Shown here: positions 48,121 through 57,456 of the stretch, one piece after another | How positions within the stretch are numbered: the first letter of the stretch is position 1 | Layout of the letters: each line of letters begins with the position of its first letter | Origin: Mycobacteriales bacterium | GTDB lineage: Bacteria > Actinomycetota > Actinomycetes > Mycobacteriales > SCTD01 | NCBI GenBank assembly: GCA_040902655.1 | Contig: JBBDWV010000014.1 | Span: 96,952 to 160,951 of the forward strand | DNA length: 64,000 nucleotides | Direction: 5' to 3' | The notes under the pieces: generated by a model | The model's input: only the letters and a program-made list of their open reading frames with translations | What the model was told of the DNA's origin: nothing | Database searches by the model: none | Position numbers and translations under genes: made by a program

Positions 48121-49049
48121 CCCTCGTCCGGGTCGGGCGCGGGACCACCGCGACCCGGCTGCACGTCGAGCGGGAAGGCAGCGGCGAGCCGCTGCTCTGG
48201 ATCACCGGCTTCGCGATCAGCAGCGAGATCTTCTCCCCCGTGATCTCCACCTACGCGGCGGACTTCGACTGCATCCGCTACGACAACCGCGGCGCCGGCC
48301 GGTCACCTGCCCCGTGGCGCATCACGTCCATCCCCGAGCTCGCCGGCGATGCGGTGCGGCTGCTCGACGCGCTCGGCCTGGACAGCGCGCACGTCTACGG
48401 ACTCTCGATGGGCGGCATGATCGCCCAGGAGGTGGCCATCCGCTTCCCCGACCGGGTACGCGGCCTGGTGCTCGGTGGCACCAGCCACGGCGGACCGCGG
48501 GCGGTGCTGCCCGCCCCGCGCATCGCCGCGGCCCTCACCAGCCGGCAGGCCCCGGCGGCGGTGCGCGCCGAGCTGGTCGGCCGGGCGCTGTTCACCGAGG
48601 CCTTCCGCCGGCGCGAGGCTGCGCTGGTGCAGACCTATCTCGGCCTGCTCGTCCAGCACCGGACCTCCGCGCGCGGACTGGTCAGCCACCTTGCGGCGAC
48701 GACCTGCCACGACACCCGGTCGCGGCTGGGACGCATCGTCGCGCCGACCCTCGTGCTGCACGGTGCGCAGGACGAGCTGACGCCGGTCGGCAATGCCCGG
48801 CTGCTGGCCGCCGCGATCCCGGACGCCGAGCTGCGGCTGGTCTCGGCCGGCCACGCCTACCTGCTCGAGCAGCCCGAGCAGTCCCACCGGCTGTTCGACG
48901 AGTGGCACGCCGCCCGCGCCCCGATCGCCGCCGGGCGCCCGCTGACCGGCCTGGCTGCACGTACCGAACCGCTCACCCGTCACCTGGGGCTGCCGGTCGG
49001 CGCGGTGCGCACGGCGCGCAGCCTGGCCTCCGTCCGCCCGCGTCGGTAG
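48117..49049 (+). CDS. Alpha/beta hydrolase coupled to PHA synthase
   Basis: 310 residues from GTG 48117, overlapping the synthase stop. Nucleophile S97 in YGLSMGGM, acid in HGAQDELTPVGN, base in SAGHAYLLEQP. The family covers esterases, lactonases and intracellular PHA depolymerases. Its coupling to a PHA synthase suggests depolymerase or hydroxyester hydrolysis, but this is inferred. The last 35 residues (GLAARTEPLTRHLGLPVG and on) extend beyond the fold. Confidence 0.87.
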   Translation: MTLVRVGRGTTATRLHVEREGSGEPLLWITGFAISSEIFSPVISTYAADFDCIRYDNRGAGRSPAPWRITSIPELAGDAVRLLDALGLDSAHVYGLSMGGMIAQEVAIRFPDRVRGLVLGGTSHGGPRAVLPAPRIAAALTSRQAPAAVRAELVGRALFTEAFRRREAALVQTYLGLLVQHRTSARGLVSHLAATTCHDTRSRLGRIVAPTLVLHGAQDELTPVGNARLLAAAIPDAELRLVSAGHAYLLEQPEQSHRLFDEWHAARAPIAAGRPLTGLAARTEPLTRHLGLPVGAVRTARSLASVRPRR

Positions 49050-49050
49050 G

Positions 49051-49857
49051 TCAGCGAGGAGCGAGCGTACGGCCGATCTCGCGGTAGGTGTGCCGGTTGA
49101 ACGCCAGCCCGACATGGCTGCCGGTGACCTCGACGCAGCGGGCGTACGGCACCACGCACGAGCGCCAGCGCACGACGCCGTCGCCCTTGGAGTAGACCGA
49201 GGTCAGCGGCACCGAGTCCGGGAACGGCGCGCCGTAGTCCTGCGAGTACCGGCACAGGCAGGTGTGCGTGAAGCAGCCCTGCGCAGCGCGCTCCGGGTCC
49301 CGGCGCTGCACCACCCGGCGCGCCCCCTCGACGGCCAGCCGGGTCGGCTCGGAGATGTCGAACGGCTCGTCCAGGCCGGCCCCCAACGAGATCACCTGGG
49401 AGACCTGCTCCGGGCAGCGCGTGGCCAGCGCCTTGGCGAAGTGCCCGCCGCGGCTGTGGCCGACGATCGCCACCGTGCGGCCGGTGGACAGGTGGGCGTG
49501 GTGCAGCACCCGCTCGAGCCGGTCCACCGCCGTGTCCGCGCAGCGGACGTTGAACGAGATGCCGGCCCGGCGGGGCCGGTAGCCGAGCCGGCGCAGCCAG
49601 CTGGCCATCACCGAGAGCGACTGGTCGCCGGCCAGGAAGCCCGGGACGAGCAGGACCGGCTCCCCGTCTCCCCGCGGCACCCCCACGCCGCGCCAGACCG
49701 GATCGGCGAGCAGGCGGGCCAGCTCGGCCTGCCAGCGCATCTCGCGCAGATGCGCGCCCCACCACTTCGGCTCCACCACCGCCGGCTCCACCACCGCCGG
49801 GACCGCCTCCACCGGCGCGGGGACCTGCTCCGACACCCTTGCCACCGTCTCCGACAC
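49051..49857 (-). CDS. Alpha/beta hydrolase (lipase-like)
   Basis: 268 residues from GTG 49857, five bases after GGAGGAG. EPVLLVPGFLAGDQSLSVM forms the oxyanion strand and S135 lies in VGHSRGGHFAK. Several cysteines (CFTHTCLCRYSQDY) in the middle are unusual for a cytoplasmic enzyme. The final His is in TGSHVGLAFNRHTYREIG. It converges on the PHA hydrolase gene with no space. The substrate is unknown. Confidence 0.85.
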   Translation of the reverse strand: MSETVARVSEQVPAPVEAVPAVVEPAVVEPKWWGAHLREMRWQAELARLLADPVWRGVGVPRGDGEPVLLVPGFLAGDQSLSVMASWLRRLGYRPRRAGISFNVRCADTAVDRLERVLHHAHLSTGRTVAIVGHSRGGHFAKALATRCPEQVSQVISLGAGLDEPFDISEPTRLAVEGARRVVQRRDPERAAQGCFTHTCLCRYSQDYGAPFPDSVPLTSVYSKGDGVVRWRSCVVPYARCVEVTGSHVGLAFNRHTYREIGRTLAPR

Positions 49858-49942
49858 GAGCGCTCCTCCACCGGCCCGGCGGGCCACGCCTCCAGTGTGC
49901 CCCGAACCGACTGGAACAGCCGTCACCTCAGACAGCGGGCTC

Positions 49943-49971
49943 TTGACCTTCTACAGGATGCATCCTACCTT
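49943..49971 (+). promoter_or_regulatory. Promoter with an internal palindrome, for the esterase-monooxygenase operon
   Basis: TTGACC (49943-49948) and TACCTT (49966-49971) are spaced 17 bp, a good match to a housekeeping sigma promoter. The spacer contains AGGATGCATCCT (49955-49966), a perfect 12-bp palindrome that overlaps the first base of the -10. A repressor bound there would block RNA polymerase. The GntR protein at 52807 is the obvious candidate. Confidence 0.6.
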
Positions 49972-49977
49972 CCAACC

Positions 49978-49993
49978 TGTGACGGACGTCACA
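49978..49993. promoter_or_regulatory. Perfect CRP/GlxR-type palindrome
   Basis: TGTGACGGACGTCACA fits TGTGA-N6-TCACA, the consensus of CRP and its actinobacterial relatives (GlxR, Cmr). It starts 7 bases after the -10, near the predicted transcription start, where binding would normally repress. Confidence 0.6.
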
Positions 49994-50051
49994 CCATCAT
50001 CCGCACCGACTGCGGAGCTTGCGGCCGGTGCCCGTACCGACAGGGGTTCCC

Positions 50052-51035
50052 ATGGCGCTCGACGACGCGACAACCGCACTGCTCGGCCAGCTGGCCGAGA
50101 GCGGCCTCGAGCCGCTGCACGAGATGACACCCGTGGAAGCTCGCGGTCTCGGCGGCATGCTCGGCGCGATGTACGGCCCCGGGCCGGAGATGGCCCGCGT
50201 CGAGGAGGTGGCCATCCCGACTCCGGACGGACCGCTGCCCGGCCGCGTGCTTGTCCCCGCCGGCACCCCCCGCGGGGTGATCATCTACTACCACGGCGGT
50301 GGCTGGGTGATCGGCGCGCTGGACGAGTTCGACACCCTGGGGCGCAACCTGGCGGAGCGCTCGTCCTGCACTGTTGTGCTGGTCGACTATCGGCTGGCCC
50401 CCGAGGCGCGGTATCCGGCGGCCAGCGACGACGCGTTCGCCGCACTGACGTGGGTGGACGACAACCTGGCCTCGCTGGCCGCCCCCGGCGCCCCTGTCGT
50501 GGTGATGGGCGACAGCGCCGGCGGTCACCTCGCAACGGTCGTGGCGCGCCAGGCCCGCGATGCCGGGGGCCCGGCGGTCGCGATGCAGGTGCTCGTCTAC
50601 CCGGTGACCGATTGCGACCTCGAGACGCCGTCGTACCTCGACCCGGCCAACCAGCTGCTGCTCAGCCGCGACGGCATGGTCTGGTTCTGGGACCACTACG
50701 TCCCGGACGCCGCGCGCCGCACGGAGCCGGACGCCTCGCCGCTGCGCACCCCGGACCTGTCCGGGCTGCCACCGGCGGTTGTCCTGCTCGCCGAGCACGA
50801 CGTGCTCCACGACGAGGGCAAGGCCTACGCCCAGCGACTCCGCGACGCCGGCGTCCCCGTCCAGGAGCGGGTCTTCGAGGGGCAGATGCACGGCTTCTTC
50901 ACGCTGATCAACGTGCTCCCCGCCTCGATGACGGCGATCGAGCACGTCGCGCAGGCGGTCGACGCGCACCTGTCGGGCGCCGCCGCGCTGCCCGGGCAGC
51001 GCAAGCAGGCCGACGACACCGTGGCCTCGGCATGA
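50052..51035 (+). CDS. HSL-type alpha/beta hydrolase (carboxylesterase)
   Basis: 327 residues from ATG 50052. The hormone-sensitive lipase family motifs are HGGGW (81-85) and GDSAGG with S155; the acid and base are in LAEHDVLHDEG and GQMHGFF. Family members hydrolyse short esters. It ends with the ATGA overlap to the monooxygenase gene. It would hydrolyse the ester made by the monooxygenase. The start is chosen because the frame upstream lacks a better ribosome site. Confidence 0.93.
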   Translation: MALDDATTALLGQLAESGLEPLHEMTPVEARGLGGMLGAMYGPGPEMARVEEVAIPTPDGPLPGRVLVPAGTPRGVIIYYHGGGWVIGALDEFDTLGRNLAERSSCTVVLVDYRLAPEARYPAASDDAFAALTWVDDNLASLAAPGAPVVVMGDSAGGHLATVVARQARDAGGPAVAMQVLVYPVTDCDLETPSYLDPANQLLLSRDGMVWFWDHYVPDAARRTEPDASPLRTPDLSGLPPAVVLLAEHDVLHDEGKAYAQRLRDAGVPVQERVFEGQMHGFFTLINVLPASMTAIEHVAQAVDAHLSGAAALPGQRKQADDTVASA

Positions 51036-52729
51036 GCCCGCAGGCGGCGGAGGGCGCCGTGCAAGCTCCCGCCCAGCGCAACGAGCCACCGCGTCTGCTG
51101 GACGTCGTCATCGTCGGCGCCGGCTTCTCCGGGCTCTACATGCTCCATCGCCTGCGGGAGCTGGGCCTGTCCGCGCAGGTCTACGAGAAGGGCGACGACG
51201 TCGGCGGCACCTGGTACTGGAACCGCTACCCCGGCGCTCGGGTGGACGTCGAGAGCATCAACTACTCCTACTCCTTCGACCCCGACCTCGAGCAGGAGTG
51301 GGAGTGGTCGGAGCGGTACCCGACCCAGCCGGAGATCCTGCGCTACATCCAGCACGTCGCCGACCGGTTCGACCTGCGCCGCGACATCGCCTTCGAGACC
51401 TGCGTCGAGCAGGCGGTCTGGCACGACTACACCCGCCGCTGGTCGGTGCGGACGAGTCGCGGCGAGCACGTCCTCGCGCAGTACCTGATCATGGCCACCG
51501 GGTGCCTGTCGGCGGCGAAGAAGCCGGAGATCCCGGGCCTCGAGAGCTTCCAGGGCGAGGCGTACTACACAGCTCACTGGCCGCACGAGGGCGTGGACCT
51601 CACCGGGAAGCGGGTGGGCGTCATCGGCACCGGCTCCTCCGGCATCCAGTCGATCCCGGTCATGGCCCGCCAGGCGGCCGAGCTGACCGTCTTCCAGCGC
51701 ACCCCGAACTTCAGCCTGCCGGCCCACAACGGGCCGATGGACCCCGAGACGCTGGGCACGGTGAAGAAGAACTACCCGGAGCATCGGGAGGCCGCCCGGC
51801 AATCCGGCTTCGGCGTGCCGGCGCCCCTTCCCGAACACTCGGCGCTGGACGTCGACCCGGCCGAGCGGACGGCGACCTACCAGGAGCGCTGGGACTGGGG
51901 CAACCTGGTCGGTGTCCTGCTCGCCTACAACGACCTGATCGTCGACAGGGACGCCAACGAGACCGCCGCCGAGTTCGTCCGGTCCAAGATCCGTGAGATC
52001 GTCCACGACCCTGAGGTCGCGGACACGCTCTGCCCGACGGACCACCCGATCGGCACGAAGCGGCCGTGCCTGGACACCGGCTACTACGCCACCTTCAACC
52101 TGCCGCACGTCAGCCTGGTGAACCTCCGCACGACCCCGATCGAGCAGATCACGCCCACCGGGGTCCGCACGTCGGCGCAGGACTACGAGTTCGACACCAT
52201 CGTGTTCGCCACCGGCTTCGACGCGATGACGGGTGCGCTGACCGGCGTCGACATCCGCGGCAGGAGCGGCGTGTCGCTGAAGGAGAAGTGGGCGCCGGGT
52301 CCGCAGACCTACCTGGGGATCGCCACGGTCGACTTCCCCAACATGTTCACCATCACCGGTCCTGGGAGCCCCTCGGTGCTCTCGAACATGATGATCTCGA
52401 TCGAGCAGCACGTGGACTGGATCTCGGACTGCATCAAGGCGATGCGCGACCGCGGGTTCGCGACCATCGAGCCCACACCCGAGGCCGAGTCGGCCTGGGG
52501 GGAGCACGTCCAGGAGGCCGGGAACGGCACGCTCTACCCCCAGGCGAACTCCTGGTACATGGGTGCGAACGTCGAGGGCAAGCCGCGGGTCTTCCTGCCG
52601 TACGTGGGTGGCGTCGGCCCCTACCGGCAGAAGTGCGACGAGGTCGCGGCCGCCGGCTACGAAGGCTTCGCGCTCACCACGGCGGGGGACGCCCCCGCGG
52701 CGCAGGCCGCCCGGCTGGCGACCGCCTGA
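51032..52729 (+). CDS. Baeyer-Villiger-type flavin monooxygenase, variant fingerprint
   Basis: 565 residues from ATG 51032. Two Rossmann folds: VGAGFSGL (28-35) for FAD and IGTGSSGI (198-205) for NADPH. The text between and after closely follows phenylacetone monooxygenase, including GTKR with R344 at the place of the catalytic Arg. The BVMO fingerprint FxGxxxHxxxWP reads FQGEAYYTAHWP (173-184), with Tyr179 where His is expected and a His at 182. It should convert a ketone to an ester with O2 and NADPH. The substrate is unknown. Co-transcribed with the upstream esterase. Confidence 0.9.
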   Translation: MSPQAAEGAVQAPAQRNEPPRLLDVVIVGAGFSGLYMLHRLRELGLSAQVYEKGDDVGGTWYWNRYPGARVDVESINYSYSFDPDLEQEWEWSERYPTQPEILRYIQHVADRFDLRRDIAFETCVEQAVWHDYTRRWSVRTSRGEHVLAQYLIMATGCLSAAKKPEIPGLESFQGEAYYTAHWPHEGVDLTGKRVGVIGTGSSGIQSIPVMARQAAELTVFQRTPNFSLPAHNGPMDPETLGTVKKNYPEHREAARQSGFGVPAPLPEHSALDVDPAERTATYQERWDWGNLVGVLLAYNDLIVDRDANETAAEFVRSKIREIVHDPEVADTLCPTDHPIGTKRPCLDTGYYATFNLPHVSLVNLRTTPIEQITPTGVRTSAQDYEFDTIVFATGFDAMTGALTGVDIRGRSGVSLKEKWAPGPQTYLGIATVDFPNMFTITGPGSPSVLSNMMISIEQHVDWISDCIKAMRDRGFATIEPTPEAESAWGEHVQEAGNGTLYPQANSWYMGANVEGKPRVFLPYVGGVGPYRQKCDEVAAAGYEGFALTTAGDAPAAQAARLATA

Positions 52730-52735
52730 GCCCAC

Positions 52736-52767
52736 GGCGGGCCGGGGGCACAACCCCCCGGCCCGCC
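52736..52767 (+). terminator. Strong intrinsic-type terminator after the monooxygenase
   Basis: GGCGGGCCGGGGG (52736-52748) and CCCCCGGCCCGCC (52755-52767) form a perfect 13-bp stem around a 6-base loop, followed by TT. It separates the operon from the GntR gene 40 bp downstream. Confidence 0.85.
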
Positions 52768-52806
52768 TTACGCTCCTCGCATCCGTCCTTGAACCGGGGA
52801 GCGACC

Positions 52807-53469
52807 ATGTCCTTCAGCGTGCCGCTGACCCGGCGTGAGGCGGTCCTGCGTCAGCTCCGGCAGGAGATCGTGACCGGCGAGCTCAAGCCGGGGATGCTGA
52901 TCAAGGACGCCGAGCTCGCCGCCCGGTTGGGGGTGAGCATCACCCCGGTCCGGGAGGCGATCGCCCAGCTGGCCGCGGAGGGGCTGATCGACATCGCCCC
53001 GAACCGGACCCGCCACGTGACCGGCGTCAGCGGGAAGAACGCGCTCGAGCTGATCGACGTGATGATGGTGCTCGCCTGCGCCGGCTTCGAGTGGGGCGTG
53101 GAGAACGTCACCGAGACCCACCTCACCCTCATGCGGCAGCGACTCGAGGAGTTCCGGGAGGGGCTGCGGTCGGACAACGTCGTCGCCGCCTCGGCCGCGG
53201 GAGCCGACTTCAGCACGATCGTGATCCTGGCAGCGGGCAACCGCGAGCTGCAGACCCACATCGACCTGGTCGTGGCCCGGACGCTACGGGTGCTCGCCCT
53301 GGCGGCCGACAGCGAGCTCTGGAACGTGTGGCTGGTCGGTTACGAGGAGACGCTCGAGCGCCTGGAGCACGATGACAAGGCGGCGGCCATCGCGCGCTAC
53401 CGGCAGATCTACCATGACTACCGCGCGTTGGTGGAGCAGCTGCTCTTCCACAACGAGGAGGCGGAATAG
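52807..53469 (+). CDS. GntR family transcriptional regulator (FCD-type)
   Basis: 220 residues from ATG 52807. The N-terminal winged helix (about 10-75) has RREAVLRQLRQEIVTGELKPG and DAELAARLGVSITPVREAI, with the usual RQEI...GxLxPG pattern. The helical C-terminal effector domain (about 85-215) is of the FadR/FCD type, binding small carboxylic acids or metals. It lies downstream of, and in the same direction as, the monooxygenase operon, and likely controls it through the palindrome at 49955. Confidence 0.9.
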   Translation: MSFSVPLTRREAVLRQLRQEIVTGELKPGMLIKDAELAARLGVSITPVREAIAQLAAEGLIDIAPNRTRHVTGVSGKNALELIDVMMVLACAGFEWGVENVTETHLTLMRQRLEEFREGLRSDNVVAASAAGADFSTIVILAAGNRELQTHIDLVVARTLRVLALAADSELWNVWLVGYEETLERLEHDDKAAAIARYRQIYHDYRALVEQLLFHNEEAE

Positions 53470-53486
53470 CCGGCCACGTCCTGCTA

Positions 53487-54539
53487 CTACAGGACGGCGG
53501 CGATGGCCTCCGCAACGAATCGACCCAGCGGCGGGGGGACGGAGTTCCCTAACTGTGCCTGCACCGAGGTTCGTGATCCGACGAAGGTGAAGTCATCGGG
53601 GAATCCGAACAGTCGACGAAGCTCCGGCACGCGTAGCCGTCGGTTTTCCCAATGGAATGGACCTACGTACGGACCAGGCTGCGCCTGGATCGTCGGCGAT
53701 GGCCGTTGCGGGTCCAACTTCAGCAGGAACGACCAGTACCTACTCCGCCACTCGAACTGCGGCTGCAGGTGCCCGCGCTTCTCGGTGTAGTGCAGGTAGT
53801 TCCCGCCGGGCGGGATGTCCGCAAGCAAGTGCCCGTACCGGCCGGTCACCGCCTCTTCGGGCTCTGCGGGTGCATCGAGATCTGCCAGTGCCTCCCCCGT
53901 CGAGACATGCGGATTCGTGGCATGACCGATGCGGCGCCGCTCCCAGCGCCCGCCATGCGTCGGCGTGGGCAGCTCCGGAAGCGGCCTCCCCTTCGGAACG
54001 CCGACCAGCACCAGGCGCGGGCGGGCCTGGGGCACACCGAAATCGGCCGCATTGAGGACCGACCAGGTGCTCCGGTAGCCCGCCTCGTCGACCTCGCGGA
54101 GCAGCCGTTGGAAAGCCGGTCCGCTCTGTCGGTTGTTGTACGTCAGCGCGTACACGTTCTCGAGAAGAAAAGCTTCGGGCCGCGCCTCGGCCAGCACGCG
54201 CGTGTACGCCTGCAGCAGGCTGGCCTTCGGGTCCAGCCCTGCCCGCTTCCAGTCGAGCCAGAATCCCGATTTCGAGAAGGGCGTGCACGGAGGCCCGCCG
54301 ATCAAGAGCCGAGGGCGTTCGCGACCTCCAAACCCCGCCCGCCGAAGAAGATCCCTTGTGCTGACACACATGATGTCGTCGCGGACGACGCTGGCCAGGT
54401 GGGGGAAGTTCTTCTCCATCGTATCGGCGGCGTCGGCGTTGATCTCCAACGCCGCAGCAACAGAGAAACCCGCCTGCTCCACGCCCAGATCGAGCCCGCC
54501 CGCGCCGGAGAACAAGGAGAGGGTGTCGCCGTCAACCAT
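53487..54539 (-). CDS. DNA (cytosine-5-)-methyltransferase of a type II R-M system
   Basis: 350 residues from ATG 54539. Motif I LSLFSGAGGLDLGVEQAG (8-25), motif IV GGPPCTPFSKSG with C85, motif VI LLENVYAL (E127, N128), motif VIII RPRLVLVG, and motifs IX/X with QLGNSVPPPLG near the C-terminus. It methylates cytosine at C5 in a specific DNA site; the target-recognition region is about 210-310. Sampled composition is 60-67% GC against about 75% in neighbours, which suggests transfer. Follows the nuclease gene by 50 bp on the same strand. Confidence 0.94.
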   Translation of the reverse strand: MVDGDTLSLFSGAGGLDLGVEQAGFSVAAALEINADAADTMEKNFPHLASVVRDDIMCVSTRDLLRRAGFGGRERPRLLIGGPPCTPFSKSGFWLDWKRAGLDPKASLLQAYTRVLAEARPEAFLLENVYALTYNNRQSGPAFQRLLREVDEAGYRSTWSVLNAADFGVPQARPRLVLVGVPKGRPLPELPTPTHGGRWERRRIGHATNPHVSTGEALADLDAPAEPEEAVTGRYGHLLADIPPGGNYLHYTEKRGHLQPQFEWRSRYWSFLLKLDPQRPSPTIQAQPGPYVGPFHWENRRLRVPELRRLFGFPDDFTFVGSRTSVQAQLGNSVPPPLGRFVAEAIAAVL

Positions 54540-54589
54540 ACCGTCACCCTGCCACGGCGCCCGGACATTTTCCGGGAGGCACGTCGGCG

Positions 54590-55797
54590 CTAGTGGACCT
54601 CGCTGATCGTGCGGGACCAGTGCCGGTTGATGCGTTGCACCGGTGCGATGCGGTCGGTGTGAGCGGTGTCCTGGAGTAGGCTGCTCGATCGCCGGAACCG
54701 AAACTCCCAGAGTCCGGTGCTGGCGAAGAGGCAGGCGGCAAGGACGTCGAACTGGCCAGGTCGGTACAGCCGTCCGGCCGGGTCGCCCTTCTGGGCGCGA
54801 GTCTTCTGGACCTCCACCTTGGCGTCGCCCACAGCATCCACCGGGCCATCGGCGCGCGCGTACACGTGCGGACTCGCGTTCTTGCACTCGACCGCGAGCC
54901 GTCGGCCGTCGCGGAGGACCACCTCGAAGTCAGGTGGGCCGTCTCGGTCCACCTGATCCACGGAGAGCACCTGGGGATCCCCTTGCAGATGGTGCTGCAG
55001 GTGGTGCTCTGCAACACCGCCGCGAACCGCAACCTTCAGCCGCCCCCGATCGGAGATGATGTCGAGGAGCGCGACGTGATCGAGTCCAAACTCCTCTTCC
55101 AGAGTGTGGCGCGTTCCCCGGCGACGGTGGGGACGGCTCTTCACCGCCTCTGCTGCGCGGTAGCGCAGCGGTGGGTCCAGGGCGAGCGTGGAGGCCTCTC
55201 GCTCAAGCTTTACGTAGTCGATGAGCCGCTCCGGGAGGAAGCCGACGACCGTTTCGAGCTGGTTCCGGGCTCGTGGCCGGGACCGACGCGTCCCGCCCCG
55301 GTTGACACGCTCCCACACAGACCAGCCGTCTGCTCGCACCTCGTCCACCTGATGTTGCTTGAACTCGACGCTGATGCCCATCGGTAAGGGGTTGTAGAGC
55401 GCCGGGTCCAACCCGATAAAGATGCCGGCCGCAAGATGAAGCCCGAGCACCAGCGTCACATCCACGCGTGCGACGTCGGTGCCGAGTGGATGCTCGCCCG
55501 TCCACGACCTCTCGCCGCCGTACCGGACCTGCAGTCGGTGCTCGTCCACCGGTCGACCCTTGATCGGCGGTGGGTTGCACCTGAACGGATAGATCAGCAG
55601 GCCCAGCCGCTCCTCCTCAGCAACCTCCAGGCCCATGTAGAGCGGAGCCATGGCAGAAGCACTCACGAAGAGCAGACGGGCGCCGCTCTCCGCGACCGCG
55701 TCCAGCAGGAAATCCACAAGGTCGTCGCGCGCTTGCACCCGGTAGGCACGGGCATACGACCTACCGGCGATGCTCGCGCCGTGGTCTGAGCGGTGGC

Positions 55798-55801
<4 letters not shown>
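54590..55801 (-). CDS. Predicted type II restriction endonuclease, PD-(D/E)xK
   Basis: 403 residues from the GTG at 55801 that overlaps the guaA stop (GTGA). The C-terminal half holds P290-D291 and E305-C306-K307 (PPDFEVVL...LAVECKN), a PD-(D/E)xK nuclease site, then [30 protein letters not shown], a pattern known in R-M nucleases. The N-terminal half ([20 protein letters not shown] and [11 protein letters not shown]) is a domain I do not recognise, perhaps for target binding. The only candidate partner is the methyltransferase just downstream. The start is not certain because guaA coding lies on top of its ribosome site. Confidence 0.78.
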
Positions 55802-57378
<1,577 letters not shown>

Positions 57379-57456
57379 CTTCGACAGGCTACCGGGGGAG
57401 GAACCGCCCGCCGTACGGCGAACAGGGCAGGGCCCTCACCTCTGCATTGGAGACCC

